A DNA stretch of 64,000 bases from Halopseudomonas litoralis. GTDB taxonomy: Bacteria > Pseudomonadota > Gammaproteobacteria > Pseudomonadales > Pseudomonadaceae. Made by a program: the position numbers and the translations under genes. The notes beneath the pieces were generated by a model. The model was not told the DNA's origin and did not search any database. It worked only from the letters and a program-made list of their open reading frames with translations. The DNA lies in assembly GCF_900105005.1 (NCBI RefSeq), contig NZ_LT629748.1:1364001-1428000 (forward strand), given 5' to 3'. Shown in pieces: positions 62,339 to 64,000 of this stretch (position 1 is the first letter of the stretch; each line of letters opens with the position of its first letter).

Positions 62339-63052
62339 ATGCCGTTGCATTCACCACAATCAGACAGACCCGGCACCAAACGGCCATTGCTGGGATACAT
62401 CAAGATAGGTGCTGGCGTGCTGGTCGTCGCCGGGCTGGCCTGGCTGGTATGGGAATGGGCCAACAGCACCAGCACGGTGCGCCGAGAAGTGGCCCAGACG
62501 CCGATGATAGTGCCGCTGCCGCCGCCACCTCCGCCGCCGCCGGAGCCGGAGAAAGTGCCGGAGCCGGAAGAGCCGGAGGAGATAGTGGAGCCCGAGCCTG
62601 AGCCGGAACCAACACCGGTGGAAGAGCCGCTACCCGATGATCAGGAGCCAACGCCTTCGGATGATTCGTCCGAAGCCATGGAGATCGATGGCGAAGCTCA
62701 AGCCGGAGGCGATGCATTCAATATCGGGGCCGGTTCGGGGCGCGGGATGTCGGGTTCGGGAGCCGGGCGGGCGGGGAACGCCACTTATGGGCAGTACCTG
62801 GCGCATAACTTTCAACGCATCCTTCGTGATGACGACGACACGCGGCAGCTGAGCTACCGGATGCAGGTCAACCTGTGGCTGAACGAAGATGGGCAGATCA
62901 CCCGTGCCGAGGTGCTCAGATCCAGCGGCGATACGGATGTTGATAGCAAGATTCTGGCCGCCTTGCGTAATGCCCCGGCCATGGAGCAGATGCCCCCCAA
63001 ATCCTTTTCTCTACCTGTGCAGGTGTCCTTGCAGGGGCGGCGACCAGGTTAA
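62339..63052 (+). CDS. TonB-like energy-transducing protein
   Basis: 237 aa from ATG 62339 (AGGGAACACC upstream). Membrane helix (YIKIGAGVLVVAGLAWLVW), a Pro/Glu-rich rigid spacer (PLPPPPPPPPEPEKVPEPEE and following), a Gly/Ser-rich stretch (GAGSGRGMSGSGAGRAGN), and a TonB-C-type end (QVNLWLNEDGQITRAEVLRS, DVDSKILAALRNAP). It spans the periplasm and couples ExbBD to a target, perhaps TpsB/TpsA or a receptor. The end is similar to that of the VreA-like sensor. Confidence 0.85.
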   Translation: MPLHSPQSDRPGTKRPLLGYIKIGAGVLVVAGLAWLVWEWANSTSTVRREVAQTPMIVPLPPPPPPPPEPEKVPEPEEPEEIVEPEPEPEPTPVEEPLPDDQEPTPSDDSSEAMEIDGEAQAGGDAFNIGAGSGRGMSGSGAGRAGNATYGQYLAHNFQRILRDDDDTRQLSYRMQVNLWLNEDGQITRAEVLRSSGDTDVDSKILAALRNAPAMEQMPPKSFSLPVQVSLQGRRPG

Positions 63053-63103
63053 CAGCGACCTTATATCCACCAATCGATCAGTTTTATCAGGAGCAGTGCA
63101 AAA

Positions 63104-64000
63104 ATGAATTTTCAACCCAATCGACTGGCCGCTGTCGTCGCCGTCACCCTGGCCTTATCCGCCGGCCACAGTCAGGCCCAGGCCCCGTCAGAGAACGCCA
63201 CGATCAACCTGATTCGTCTGCTGGTGCAGCAGGGCGTATTGCCGGCCGAGCAGGCCGATGCGCTGGTGCGTCAGGCTGAGCAGGAAGCGCTGCAGGCGCG
63301 TGAGCAGACGCAGCAGGGCGGAGCGGTTGCCGGGGGCGCGGTGGCAGGCGGTGTGGCTGTTGAGGCCGGAGATGTGCGTGTGCCTTATATTCCGGAAACC
63401 GTGCGCGATCAGATCCGCGATGAGGTCAAGAGCGAGGTGATCGCTCAGGCCAAATCAGAAAACTGGGCTACGCCTAATACCTTCCCCGACTGGGTCTCGC
63501 GGATCAAGTTCGAGGGCGATGTGCGAGTGCGCAACGAGTCGCGCTTCTTTGATGGTGCCAACAGCAACGAGATCCTCGATTATCAGGAATACAATGCCAG
63601 TGGACCTTATAACGTCAATGAGAACGTTGCAACCCAATTGCCGCCGCTGCTCAATACGTTGGAAGACCGCAAAAACCGCTTACGCATTCGCGCCCGTTTC
63701 GGCCTCACCGCTGCCCTGTCCGAACACTGGTCGGCTGGTATCCGCGTGGCCACCGGCAGTGATGACAGTCCGGTCTCCACGACCCAGACCCTCGGCGGGG
63801 GCATGAGCAAGAAGGACATCTGGCTGGATCAGTCCTGGCTGCGCTGGCAGTCGGCCGGTGGCGACAATGTCACCCTGGGGCGTGCCTCCAACCCATTTGT
63901 GTCCACCGACATGATCTACTCCAATGATCTGAACTTTGATGGCGTATCCGCCACCATTGCACCGATCGAAATTGCCGATGACTTTGCACTGTTCGGCACC
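63104..64000 (+). CDS. Putative porin (Porin_5-like), 5' part
   Basis: Starts at ATG 63104 (CAGGAGCAG upstream) and runs off the window. Signal peptide about residues 1-26 (GHSQAQA), then an N-terminal helical part (LIRLLVQQGVLPAEQADALV) and a beta-rich barrel start (WVSRIKFEGDVRVRNESRFF; LRIRARFGLTAALSEHWSAG). Periplasmic coiled coil plus barrel is the layout of the putative porin family that accompanies ExbBD/TonB in PUMA3-like loci. It could be the outer-membrane partner of this energising complex. Confidence 0.75.
   Translation, partial: MNFQPNRLAAVVAVTLALSAGHSQAQAPSENATINLIRLLVQQGVLPAEQADALVRQAEQEALQAREQTQQGGAVAGGAVAGGVAVEAGDVRVPYIPETVRDQIRDEVKSEVIAQAKSENWATPNTFPDWVSRIKFEGDVRVRNESRFFDGANSNEILDYQEYNASGPYNVNENVATQLPPLLNTLEDRKNRLRIRARFGLTAALSEHWSAGIRVATGSDDSPVSTTQTLGGGMSKKDIWLDQSWLRWQSAGGDNVTLGRASNPFVSTDMIYSNDLNFDGVSATIAPIEIADDFALFGT

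Noticed and set aside
1..64000. tRNA genes, rRNA or CRISPR arrays, and att sites
   Set aside because: None could be seen when reading both strands; no tRNA-like attachment site flanks the conjugative element inside the window.

Overview
The window looks like a piece of a gammaproteobacterial chromosome from the Pseudomonas / Halopseudomonas group. The evidence is the PFL_46xx/47xx-type conjugation genes, an MvaT-family silencer, and a locus laid out like the Pseudomonas aeruginosa PUMA3 (VreAIR) region. This is inferred from protein families and gene order, with no database search. No tRNA, rRNA or CRISPR array was seen.

Left part (1-20.5 kb): part of a PFGI-1/ICEclc-class integrative conjugative element. 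It starts with small genes behind repeated GC-rich leader hairpins and a frameshifted SNF2-type helicase. Next comes a cargo defence gene (PD-(D/E)XK nuclease fused to an nSTAND-type NTPase) cut near its 3' end by a complete IS5-family element with CTAG target duplications. The conjugation block runs from pilL through traD, the PFL_4697-4706 families and the VirB4/TraC ATPase, with an MvaT-like silencer gene inside it. The block stops at traC: the usual dsbC, traU and traN-type genes do not follow.

Middle part (20.5-32.4 kb): a scar and defence region. A Tat-exported PhoD phosphatase and a CHAD protein lie on the minus strand between the intact traC and a decayed second copy of the traC 3' end, next to a decayed HTH antitoxin. 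Then come a possible Ntn-hydrolase-like protein, an IS21-like remnant, a small ORF coupled to a PD-(D/E)XK-like protein, an RloC-like ABC/SMC ATPase with a zinc hook, and a large lipoprotein.

Right part (32.4-64 kb): a PUMA3-like cell-surface signalling and secretion locus. It holds a DUF4375 protein, a free-standing FecR N-terminal domain, a DING/PstS-like phosphate-binding protein, a giant two-partner-secretion exoprotein of 4440 aa (PdtA-like), a PhdA-like protein, a small island of unknown genes, part of an Hxc-type type II secretion system (GspH, I, J and C), FecR/ECF sigma/STN-sensor genes (VreR, VreI, VreA-like), the TpsB transporter (PdtB-like), a dedicated ExbB (with DUF2341/LamG-like ectodomain)-ExbD-TonB set, and the start of a putative porin.

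How it fits together: four sites with the same architecture (GGTTCGGTC, exactly 15 nt, CGACT) lie upstream of the tpsA gene, the tpsB operon, the DUF4375/mini-FecR pair, and an apparently orphan position. They are good candidates for the promoters of the local ECF sigma factor. A PhoB-box-like sequence precedes the sensor-sigma-antisigma operon. The model is phosphate starvation inducing the sigma cascade, which then turns on surface-protein secretion and its energising complex.
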